Shown here: positions 7,661-12,614 of the stretch, piece by piece | How the letters are laid out: the number at the start of each line of letters is the position of its first letter | Numbering within the stretch: the first letter of the stretch is position 1 | NCBI GenBank assembly: GCA_031276475.1 | Contig: JAISMZ010000130.1 | Span: forward strand, 1 to 15,344 | Length of the DNA: 15,344 nt | Direction: 5' to 3' | From: Coriobacteriales bacterium | Lineage (GTDB): Bacteria; Actinomycetota; Coriobacteriia; Coriobacteriales; UBA8131 | Position numbers and translations under genes: made by a program | Notes under the pieces: model-generated | The model's input: the letters and a program-made list of their open reading frames with translations, nothing else | Told to the model about the DNA's origin: nothing | Databases searched by the model: none

Positions 7661-8277
7661 CGATCCGCGTACTGCTTGCCGACGACGACGCGCTCGTGTT
7701 AGAGGGCCTGGCCGCCGTCGTCTCATCCTTTCCCGACATCGAGCTTATCGGCACGGCCACGGGCGGGCGCCAGGCTCTCAAGCTGGCCCGCGACCTGCAC
7801 CCCGATGTTGCCGTACTGGACATCCGAATGCCTGACATCGACGGCATCCGCCTCAGCGCCGCGCTGCTGGCCGAGGGCCTGGCCGCGCCGTTGCTGCTGA
7901 CCACCTTTGACGAGGCCGAGCTGATCATCAAGGCTCTGGAGGCCGGTGCCTGCGGCTACGTGCTTAAGAACTCGCCGGTCGCGCGCCTGCACTCGGCGAT
8001 CGTTACCGTGGCGGCAGGCGGGACGGTCTTCTCCCCGGATATCCTCGATTTCATCCGCGGGCAGGTCCATCAGCCCAGCGGCGAGGTCTTTGCCCGCCTG
8101 ACCGAGCGCGAACGCGAGGTGGTCAGCCTTGTCGCCGCCGGTCTGAGCAACGAGCAGATCGCCGAGCGCCTGGTGCTGGCCCATGGCACGGTGCGCAATC
8201 ACATCTCAACGATTCTGGAGAAAACCGGGCTGGAGCACCGCACGCAGATCGCCGTCAGCTACTATCAGCAGCGCTGA
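7657..8277 (+). CDS. Response regulator, NarL/FixJ family with LuxR-type DNA-binding domain
   Basis: A 206-residue regulator. The receiver domain holds the acidic pocket ADDD (8-11), phosphoacceptor Asp55 in VLDIRMPDIDG, Thr in LLTTFDE and Lys in GYVLKNSP. The C-terminal LuxR helix-turn-helix reads LTEREREVVSLVAAG, then NEQIAERLVLAHGTVRNHIS. It starts within the kinase stop codon (ATGA overlap) and after AGAAGGAG, so it is the cognate partner of that kinase. The likely job is to control the exporter operon in which it sits, perhaps through the palindrome at 2725-2736; this last point is inference. No strong terminator follows; a 5-bp stem at 8286-8301 is too weak to call. Confidence 0.95.
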   Translation: MTIRVLLADDDALVLEGLAAVVSSFPDIELIGTATGGRQALKLARDLHPDVAVLDIRMPDIDGIRLSAALLAEGLAAPLLLTTFDEAELIIKALEAGACGYVLKNSPVARLHSAIVTVAAGGTVFSPDILDFIRGQVHQPSGEVFARLTEREREVVSLVAAGLSNEQIAERLVLAHGTVRNHISTILEKTGLEHRTQIAVSYYQQR

Positions 8278-8357
8278 GGCGGCGTGCTACGGTGCTGTAG
8301 CCTTACCGCGTGTTGGCTGCGTTGGCCGAAGAACCCGTCGCCGCGCCGCCTCGGCTA

Positions 8358-8366
8358 TGCTATCAT
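8358..8366 (+). promoter_or_regulatory. Extended -10 promoter of the tRNA genes
   Basis: TGCTATCAT is an extended -10 element (TG, one base, then a hexamer) ending 9 bp before the mature tRNA-Lys 5' end. No good -35 is seen, which fits an extended -10 promoter. Both tRNA genes downstream could be read from it. Confidence 0.5.
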
Positions 8367-8375
8367 GAACACCAC

Positions 8376-8451
8376 GGGCCGTTAGCTCAGTTGGCAGAGC
8401 AGGGGACTTTTAATCCCAAGGTCCAGGGTTCGATTCCCTGACGGCCCACCA
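8376..8451 (+). tRNA. tRNA-Lys(UUU)
   Basis: A 76-nt cloverleaf including an encoded CCA. The acceptor stem GGGCCGT pairs with ACGGCCC, the D-stem GCTC with GAGC, and the T-arm CAGGG-TTCGATT-CCCTG is canonical. The anticodon loop CTTTTAA gives anticodon UUU. The only flaw is a G-A pair at the top of the anticodon stem (27-43). The discriminator base is A. Confidence 0.95.
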
Positions 8452-8475
8452 GCATTATTAAACCTCAGCTTATGC

Positions 8476-8560
8476 GGGGGCGTGGCGGAATTGGCATACG
8501 CAGCAGTCTTTTTATCTGCCGCCGCAAGGCTTTTGGGTTCGAGTCCCACCGCCCCTACCA
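8476..8560 (+). tRNA. Class II (leucine-shaped) tRNA with UUU anticodon, probably degenerate
   Basis: An 85-nt cloverleaf including CCA, 24 bp after tRNA-Lys. The acceptor stem GGGGGCG pairs with CGCCCCT (first pair G-U), the D-arm is GCG with a GAATTGGCATA loop and CGC, and the long variable arm GCC-GCAA-GGC is that of tRNA-Leu. The anticodon stem GCAG/CTGC (8503-8506, 8516-8519) is followed by a T-T mismatch, and the loop CTTTTTA gives anticodon UUU (8510-8512) with U at position 37, where a purine is expected. The T-stem has a T-C mismatch at its base (8533/8549). It may be a decayed tRNA-Leu kept as an integration site, or an odd functional tRNA. An annotation program might call it Lys, Leu, undetermined or pseudo. 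Confidence 0.7.
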
Positions 8561-8596
8561 ATTCAGTAGCGGAAAACTTACCCGGTGGGACTCGAA
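8538..8596 (+). repeat. 14-bp inverted repeat antisense to the tRNA T-arm
   Basis: The tRNA T-loop, T-stem and acceptor bases at 8538-8551 (TTCGAGTCCCACCG) are followed at 8583-8596 by their exact reverse complement. A read-through transcript could pair these 14 bases instead of folding the tRNA correctly. The same antisense block recurs at 10994-11007 within the second long repeat. Confidence 0.85.
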
Positions 8597-8617
8597 GCCT
8601 GACAAGGGGCGAGGCGT
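8547..8617 (+). repeat. Long direct repeat, left copy (attachment-site candidate)
   Basis: 71 bp beginning with the last 14 bases of the class II tRNA (CACCGCCCCTACCA) and continuing to GAGGCGT. It matches 10959-11028 with one substitution (8571) and one extra A (after 8560). Its position across a tRNA 3' end is that of an att site of an integrated element. Confidence 0.85.
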
Positions 8618-8621
8618 TAAG

Positions 8622-8644
8622 CAAACGTGCCAGTGGCACGTTTG
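8622..8644. repeat. Perfect 10-bp hairpin
   Basis: CAAACGTGCC and GGCACGTTTG are exact complements around a 3-nt AGT loop. No T-tract follows, so it is not a standard terminator. Confidence 0.85.
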
Positions 8645-8684
8645 TAGCCGAGCTCGCGAGCGAGCGGACGCGAGCGAGCAGGGG

Positions 8685-8707
8685 CGATTTGCCCGTAGGG
8701 CTAATCG
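8685..8707. repeat. Hairpin with one T-T mismatch
   Basis: CGATT pairs with AATCG and GCCC with GGGC around a GTA loop, with a T-T mismatch between the two helices. It sits directly inside the acceptor-like stem formed by 8680-8686 and 8721-8727. Confidence 0.8.
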
Positions 8708-8709
8708 CG

Positions 8710-8731
8710 TCGAGTCCCACCGCCCCTACCA
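8710..8731 (+). repeat. 22-nt third copy of the tRNA 3' end
   Basis: Identical to 8539-8560 of the class II tRNA, exactly 171 bp downstream, including the encoded CCA. The sequence after it differs from that after the other copies. It suggests a second, smaller integration event or a nested att site. Confidence 0.85.
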
Positions 8732-8742
8732 TAATCGGTATC

Positions 8743-8768
8743 GCTAAAGGAACTGAAGTTCCTTTAGC
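8743..8768. terminator. Strong 12-bp hairpin, possible tRNA terminator
   Basis: GCTAAAGGAACT and AGTTCCTTTAGC are perfect complements around GA (in practice a TGAA loop). It lies after all tRNA-derived segments and ahead of the AlbA_2 region. Only TT follows the stem, so Rho-independent termination is uncertain; it could also be an operator or RNA-processing site. Confidence 0.45.
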
Positions 8769-8778
8769 TTACAAAAGA

Positions 8779-8895
8779 TCATCCGACACATGCCAGTGAC
8801 TGATTAGGGGAGTGGTGAATGCTCACTCCCTTTCTCGTGGTAATACAGATTTGCGGTTCGGGCGCTTCTGCGGACACCGGCACATGATCGGACAT
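8779..8895 (-). CDS. Possible 38-residue peptide with strong ribosome binding site
   Basis: A 38-codon frame beginning MSDHVPVSAEAPEPQ, preceded by TAGGAGGTGGTCG, which places GGAGG 6 nt before the ATG. The site is among the best in the window. The frame runs divergently from the AlbA_2 gene. The peptide has two cysteines, no membrane segment and no family I recognise. It could be the truncated start of a lost gene, a leader peptide or a chance frame. No clear promoter was found for it. Confidence 0.35.
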   Translation of the reverse strand: MSDHVPVSAEAPEPQICITTRKGVSIHHSPNQSLACVG

Positions 8896-8920
8896 CGACC
8901 ACCTCCTACATATTGGGGAC

Positions 8921-8947
8921 TTGTAGTTTGCTCTGGTGGGGTAAAAT
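8921..8947 (+). promoter_or_regulatory. Promoter candidate for AlbA_2 regulator
   Basis: TAAAAT at 8942-8947 is a good -10 box, with TTGTAG (8921-8926) upstream at a short 15-bp spacing. Transcription would start about 27 nt before the TTG start codon. Confidence 0.4.
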
Positions 8948-8980
8948 AGGCGCTGGCAAACCCGACGGAACGGATCAGTT

Positions 8981-10381
8981 TTGATATTTGGCCAGGAATC
9001 AGAGACCCTTGAGTTCAAGCGCTCGACTTCCGAGCTTGATGAGTCGCTTAAGGACTATTCCGCCATCCTCAACAAGCATGGGGCGGGCGAGGTCTATTAT
9101 GGCATCAGCCATGACGGCACGGTCAAAGGCCAAGATGTTGCAGACAAGACGCTGCGCGACATCAGCTGGAAGGTCGCCAACCATATCGAGCCGAAGATAT
9201 ACCCTGTTATCGAACGGATTGCCATCGGTAACAAGCAGTGCATCAAGGTTTCTTTTGAGGGCAGCGAGCAGCCTTACAAGGCCAACGGCAAATACTGCAT
9301 CCGAGTGTTCGACGAGAGCCTGGAGATGTCTTCTGCCGAGCTGAGAAGGTATTTCAAGCACATGGAGGAAGCTGCATCGCCGTGGGATTCCGCAGAATCA
9401 GACATCACTGTAGACGAGATCGACGAGCGGCTGCTTATGGACTACGTCAAGATGGCGAATGCAGAGAAGCGTATCTTATGGGAATACGGAGGTGTCGAGG
9501 ATGCACTCGGAAGGCTTGAGCTGTTGGTGCGCGGTAAGCCAGTGAACGCCGCCAAGGTGATGTTCGGCACCCGCTCTGGCCTGGAGCTTCAGATGGCGAC
9601 GTTTGCCACAGACGAGCGGCTCACCTTCATCGACATCAGCAACGCCACCGGCACGATAAAAGAGCTCGTGGATGCCGGCGAGACGTATGTCAAAAAGATA
9701 ATGCTGTGGAGGGCGGAGTTTGGCGATGGGATGGAGCGCCACGAGGTGCCCGAGGTGCCGGTGGAGGCGATCAGGGAGGCGCTTTGGAACAGCTATGCCC
9801 ACCGCATAGCGGAAAGCGGGCAGAACAACGAGATCGCCAGCTACAAGGACAGGATCGAGATCTACAACCCCGGGACATTCCCGGACGACGTGGAGCCGGA
9901 GGACTATATCCACAACAGGGCAAAACCGATTCAGCGCAACCCGCTGCTGGCGCAGGTAATGTATTACCCGCGCTACATCGAGCACTTCGGCACAGGGCTC
10001 AAGCGCATCAACGATGCCTGCGTGGAGGCCGGTGTAGAATATGACTTCCGCCGCGAGAAGCTGGGCTTCACGGTCGTTTTCTACCGTCCCAAAGACCTGG
10101 CGCTTGACCCTGTAACCGGCAAGCCCAAGACCAAGTTCCCAGAAAAGTTCTCAGTAAGGTTCCCAGAAGAGTTCTCAGAAGGCGAGCGGCGGCTCTTAGA
10201 GTTGATAGCCGCTGACGGCAGTCAGACATCTGAGTCAATGGCTCAACTGCTCAGCACATCAAGGCGTACCATTACAAAACGGATCAGCAGGCTCAAAGCG
10301 GCTGGAGCGATAACACGAATCGGCTCGGATAAGAAAGGCTACTGGCAGGTTGTCAACCCAGATGCCAGGGACAGCGAGTGA
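8981..10381 (+). CDS. AlbA_2 / HATPase_c_4 ATP-binding transcriptional regulator
   Basis: A 466-residue protein. The N-terminal AlbA_2 (formerly AAA_4) domain shows ESETLEFKRSTSELDESLKD and GAGEVYYGISHDGTVKG (about 5-50). The middle holds the HATPase_c_4 type segment ending RNPLLAQVMYYPRYIEHFGT, then GLKRINDACVEAG. The C-terminal winged helix (about 400-460) reads ERRLLELIAADGSQTSESMA, then RRTITKRISRLKAAGAI. A variable linker made of a 12-bp repeat separates the last two. Such proteins are common accessory regulators of unclear ligand. The start is TTG at 8981: the upstream frame is open only to 8945 and offers no ATG or GTG, and a weak GGAACGGA site precedes it. Use of AGG codons marks it as different from its neighbours. 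It is the only intact gene of size in the island. Confidence 0.9.
   Translation: MIFGQESETLEFKRSTSELDESLKDYSAILNKHGAGEVYYGISHDGTVKGQDVADKTLRDISWKVANHIEPKIYPVIERIAIGNKQCIKVSFEGSEQPYKANGKYCIRVFDESLEMSSAELRRYFKHMEEAASPWDSAESDITVDEIDERLLMDYVKMANAEKRILWEYGGVEDALGRLELLVRGKPVNAAKVMFGTRSGLELQMATFATDERLTFIDISNATGTIKELVDAGETYVKKIMLWRAEFGDGMERHEVPEVPVEAIREALWNSYAHRIAESGQNNEIASYKDRIEIYNPGTFPDDVEPEDYIHNRAKPIQRNPLLAQVMYYPRYIEHFGTGLKRINDACVEAGVEYDFRREKLGFTVVFYRPKDLALDPVTGKPKTKFPEKFSVRFPEEFSEGERRLLELIAADGSQTSESMAQLLSTSRRTITKRISRLKAAGAITRIGSDKKGYWQVVNPDARDSE
10133..10180 (+). repeat. Four 12-bp tandem units inside the AlbA_2 gene
   Basis: Units AAGTTCCCAGAA, AAGTTCTCAGTA, AGGTTCCCAGAA and GAGTTCTCAGAA follow each other exactly in frame and encode KFPE, KFSV, RFPE and EFSE. 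They form the linker before the winged helix. Copy-number change would keep the frame. Confidence 0.9.
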
Positions 10382-10565
10382 TGCAACTGTGTTCCTGGCA
10401 GCTCGAGCATCCTTTTCTGCTTGATTGCCACGCGGTGAGAATCATCAATTCGCTCTCGCATCTCACCGGAAACTCCATGGGGTATTAGGGGCCTGCCCCT
10501 AACAAGTGCCTTCAAGTGAGAGCTTAAAGGCGATGCTTGCAGGTATAGCGTTTACAGGGAGCTCG
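10382..10565. other. Non-coding stretch with two inverted repeats downstream of the regulator
   Basis: No intact gene. An 8-bp inverted repeat CGGTGAGA/TCTCACCG (10433-10440, 10461-10468) has a 20-nt loop, and TTAGGGGC/GCCCCTAA forms a tight hairpin at 10485-10502. Either could terminate the regulator transcript, though no T-tract follows. Minus-strand frames look like further decayed coding sequence continuing the methyltransferase fossil, but I could not match them to a family. Confidence 0.5.
10485..10502. terminator. Tight 8-bp hairpin, weak terminator candidate
   Basis: TTAGGGGC and GCCCCTAA are perfect complements separated by CT. It lies about 100 bp after the AlbA_2 stop codon and is followed by CAAG, not a T-run. 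Confidence 0.3.
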
Positions 10566-10680
10566 AGTCTTGTACTGAAACCCCCATGCCCGGATGACCT
10601 GTAGCGTCTCTGGCAGTTGGGGAAACGTGGCCTACAGGAAAAGCACGCTGCCCCTTGCCGCTATGCCTGCAATGGGTCTT
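10566..10680 (-). pseudogene. Internal fragment of MT-A70 family adenine methyltransferase
   Basis: In one minus-strand frame the translation is GIAARGSVLFL, a stop, then ATFPQLPETLQVIRAWGF and QYKT. Intact MT-A70 enzymes have a Trp between VLFL and AT in this segment, so TAG at 10632-10634 is best explained as TGG changed to a stop. Neither the catalytic motif (DPPW, expected upstream) nor the C-terminal half is present; the frame ends at 10524. MT-A70 enzymes methylate adenine in DNA or RNA and are common in phages and islands. The fragment follows directly on the nuclease fragment in another frame, showing a deletion joint. It cannot make a functional enzyme. Confidence 0.75.
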
Positions 10681-10749
10681 GTCCGTCCTGCCTATCTTCA
10701 GCAGCCCAGGCATCGCAGGGTTAGAGAGTACATAGACGATCTCTGGCAT
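10678..10749 (-). pseudogene. N-terminal fragment of GIY-YIG (T5orf172-type) nuclease
   Basis: Starts ATG at 10747-10749 after GCGAGGTATATCCC, an intact ribosome binding site. The first 24 codons read MPE then IVYVLSNPAMPGLLKIGR and TD, which is the typical start of GIY-YIG nucleases of the T5orf172/MUG113 group. After that the similarity stops: the frame runs on for about 40 unrelated residues to a stop at 10552, over the methyltransferase fragment in another frame. The rest of the nuclease, including the catalytic Arg and Glu, is gone. A 65-residue product could still be translated, but it would be only the first strands of the fold. Confidence 0.75.
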
Positions 10750-10958
10750 GGGATATACCTCGCTTTTTGGCTTGCCTTCGGGTTTTTAGCTAAAAGTAGT
10801 GTACGGGTATAAGTGGGAAAGGGAGCCGAGCGCCGAAAAGTCTTTGCCGATTGCGCATAAATCCGCGTAGGGGGCGCTTTGCAGATAGAGCATACTAAAA
10901 GCTTCAAATGGTGCTGCGCAAGCTGAAAAGGAACGGATAAGGAAAAATCGACTGTTAG
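10750..10958. other. Intergenic tail of island
   Basis: 209 bp between the nuclease fragment and the right-hand repeat. Open frames here lack ribosome binding sites and recognisable families. It probably holds the promoter of the nuclease fragment on the minus strand, but I cannot place boxes with confidence. Confidence 0.4.
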
Positions 10959-11028
10959 CACCGCCCCTACCATTCAGTAGCGAAAAACTTACCCGGTGGG
11001 ACTCGAAGCCTGACAAGGGGCGAGGCGT
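10959..11028 (+). repeat. Long direct repeat, right copy (attachment-site candidate)
   Basis: 70 bp matching 8547-8617 with one substitution and one missing A. It begins with the 14-nt tRNA end CACCGCCCCTACCA, but the bases before it do not resemble a tRNA. It contains the 14-bp block antisense to the tRNA T-arm (10994-11007). Its last base is part of the stop codon of the minus-strand transporter gene. Confidence 0.85.
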
Positions 11029-12404
11029 CAGGTTCTGCTAAAGCGTTGGGAGAGCAGCCAGAAAATAACCACCAGGGCAACAGATACCAGGCCCAGCAGC
11101 GACATCAAAGTCATGGCGTCGGCGTATGAGCCGGTGCCGATCATCGAGAAAGCCATCAGAGAAGGGCCAATAAAGCCTGCGGGAACAAGCGTCAGGTTGA
11201 GGACGGCCAGGTTGGTGCCATAATGGGTCGGCCCGAAGAAAACCGCCATCGAGCCCGAGCCGCAGACCGGCGTGGCGGACATGCCAACGCTATAGAGGAT
11301 GACGGCTGCGGCCAGAAGGCCGATTGAACTCAGGTGCACAGAAAGCAAGGTCAGCACGGCGCCCGCAGTGACCAGCAGTGCGTCGGCGAGCATCGCCACA
11401 AAGACGCCGAAGCGGTCAAACACCACGCCCATGACGACGCGCCCCAAAGCGTTGCTTACCGAGTAGAGACTGACAAAGCCAACGGCGAGCGCGACTGCCG
11501 CGCCCAGGGACAGTGCCAGTTGGTTGATGTGGCCGGTCAGTGCCAGCCCCATACTGCTGACCAACAACATCCACAGCGCGTAAACGTAGAAGAGTGGGGT
11601 CTTGAGCATCTGCGTTGTGGAGAAGTCGCGGGCCGACGCCACAGGCTTTCGCTCCCGCGTCAGCTCCAGCTCGCGGGTTGGCACTGCGGGCCGCGGCTCC
11701 CGTTGTCGCTGCTGTCCCTGCATCGCTTCCGGCTTTTGTGACACGCCCTGTTCCCGCGCCGGTTTTAAGCCTGCCGCCTCCGCCGCTCCTTCTCCAAAGC
11801 TTTTTTCTTGCAGCTCGCCGGGGCGTGGTTTGCGCACCAGAAGCATTCCTGCCAACAGCACCGTCGTTATCACCAACGCATAGGTAACAAAGGTCGTTCG
11901 CCAGCCAAACCGGGCAAAGAGAACGGCGGCGGCCACTCCGTGCAGCATCGTCGCACAGCTGTAGGCCATCAACAAGATGCCCGAAGCCAGCCCGATGTGA
12001 TCTTGAAACCAGGGTATCAGCGCCGCCATCACCACGGTGTAGCACTGGCCGGCGGCAAGTCCGCTGAAAAGCGAGAAGGTTAAATAGAGAAGCCAGGGGC
12101 TGTTTGCGGTGACCAGCAGCGCGCCAAAAAAGCCTGCCGCGGTCATCGCGGCGGCGCAGAGGAGGGCTAAGCGCGCCGAGAATCGCTCGGTTAACTGGGC
12201 GCCGAGCAGGCCGCCAAAGCAGAAGCTGAACATCAGCACGGAGAAGTTCAGCGAGAGGGTCGGGGCGTCCCAGCCAAATTCCTCCTCAAACGGCGTGGCA
12301 AAGATCGACCAACTGTAAACATAACCTACGGCAACCATAATCAGCGCGCCATAGAGCAGGCGTGCCCAGCGATGGTTCTTTATTGGTGGTTGTCCTGTGT
12401 TCAT
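11028..12404 (-). CDS. MFS transporter, oxalate:formate antiporter (OFA) family
   Basis: A 458-residue inner-membrane carrier with about 12 membrane segments. The start region (RWARLLYGALIMVAVGYVYS, then WSIFATPFEEEFGW) is typical of the OFA family, and GQCYTVVMAALIPWFQDH marks the fourth and fifth helices. Between helices 6 and 7 there is an unusually long charged loop of about 60 residues (around 200-265) rich in Arg, Glu, Gln and Pro. In this type of organism OFA carriers are often encoded beside molybdopterin enzymes, so it may import or exchange their substrate and product. The start is ATG 12402-12404 preceded by GGAGAAG; a TTG start at 12419 would add five residues. The gene is divergent from the UroD group, and its stop touches the right-hand island repeat. 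Confidence 0.92.
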   Translation of the reverse strand: MNTGQPPIKNHRWARLLYGALIMVAVGYVYSWSIFATPFEEEFGWDAPTLSLNFSVLMFSFCFGGLLGAQLTERFSARLALLCAAAMTAAGFFGALLVTANSPWLLYLTFSLFSGLAAGQCYTVVMAALIPWFQDHIGLASGILLMAYSCATMLHGVAAAVLFARFGWRTTFVTYALVITTVLLAGMLLVRKPRPGELQEKSFGEGAAEAAGLKPAREQGVSQKPEAMQGQQRQREPRPAVPTRELELTRERKPVASARDFSTTQMLKTPLFYVYALWMLLVSSMGLALTGHINQLALSLGAAVALAVGFVSLYSVSNALGRVVMGVVFDRFGVFVAMLADALLVTAGAVLTLLSVHLSSIGLLAAAVILYSVGMSATPVCGSGSMAVFFGPTHYGTNLAVLNLTLVPAGFIGPSLMAFSMIGTGSYADAMTLMSLLGLVSVALVVIFWLLSQRFSRT

Positions 12405-12614
12405 CTTCTCCAAAACCAAATCCTAGCAAAGTCAGTAGTCCGGTTTATCCCCAACAACGTGCCATCTTGTGCAGAATCGCAAAGATAGGACTTCTGGCCT
12501 TACGACTGGCGGGTCGCTTCGCAGTATCTTAGACAGCGGCATGGTCAGCGACAGTGGCCCGTGCCAAGAAGCAACGAACCAATAAGCCACAAAGCCAAGA
12601 AGGAAGGAGCACAG
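12405..12614. promoter_or_regulatory. Divergent intergenic region between transporter and UroD group
   Basis: 210 bp that must carry promoters in both directions. The best plus-strand candidate is TTACGA (12500) and TATCTT (12525-12530) with a poor 19-bp spacing; no clear minus-strand promoter was found. No palindrome long enough to call an operator. Confidence 0.35.

Larger units (their letters stand above)
8605..8731 (+). other. Structured segment ending in a tRNA-like ACCA tail, possible ncRNA
   Basis: Two copies of AGGGGCG (8605-8611 and 8680-8686) can each pair with CGCCCCT at 8721-8727, forming a 7-bp acceptor-like stem followed by ACCA. Inside lie the hairpins at 8622-8644 and 8685-8707 and a GC-rich self-complementary stretch at 8652-8678 (GCTCGCGAGC and repeats of GAGC). 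No protein reading frame here is convincing. A structured RNA is possible, but so is a pile-up of decayed att sites. Confidence 0.35.
8547..11028. mobile_element. Remnant of a tRNA-targeted genomic island, no integrase
   Basis: About 2.4 kb between two 70-bp direct repeats that start at a tRNA 3' end. The content is accessory: hairpin cluster, possible microORF, AlbA_2 regulator and broken nuclease/methyltransferase fragments. The regulator uses the AGG arginine codon at least ten times, unlike the flanking genes, which fits foreign origin. No recombinase, transposase or phage structural gene is visible, so the element is decayed, a satellite needing outside integrase, or a product of repeat recombination. 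Confidence 0.6.

Noticed and set aside
8286..8301. Stem GCTAC/GTAGC after the response regulator as terminator
   Set aside because: Only 5 bp with a 6-nt loop and no T-run.
8382..8732. Minus-strand 116-codon frame across the tRNA genes
   Set aside because: It is the antisense of two tRNA genes and their repeats; no start signal.
10382..10545. Minus-strand frame with MRERIDDSHRVAIKQKRM as a further gene fragment
   Set aside because: It looks protein-like but I could not match it to a family; left as possible decayed coding sequence.
10786..11016. Minus-strand 76-codon frame across the right repeat
   Set aside because: Starts within the repeat, no ribosome binding site, no recognisable domain.
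11416..12045. Minus-strand 209-codon frame within the OFA carrier gene
   Set aside because: Out-of-frame shadow; membrane helices are in the main frame.
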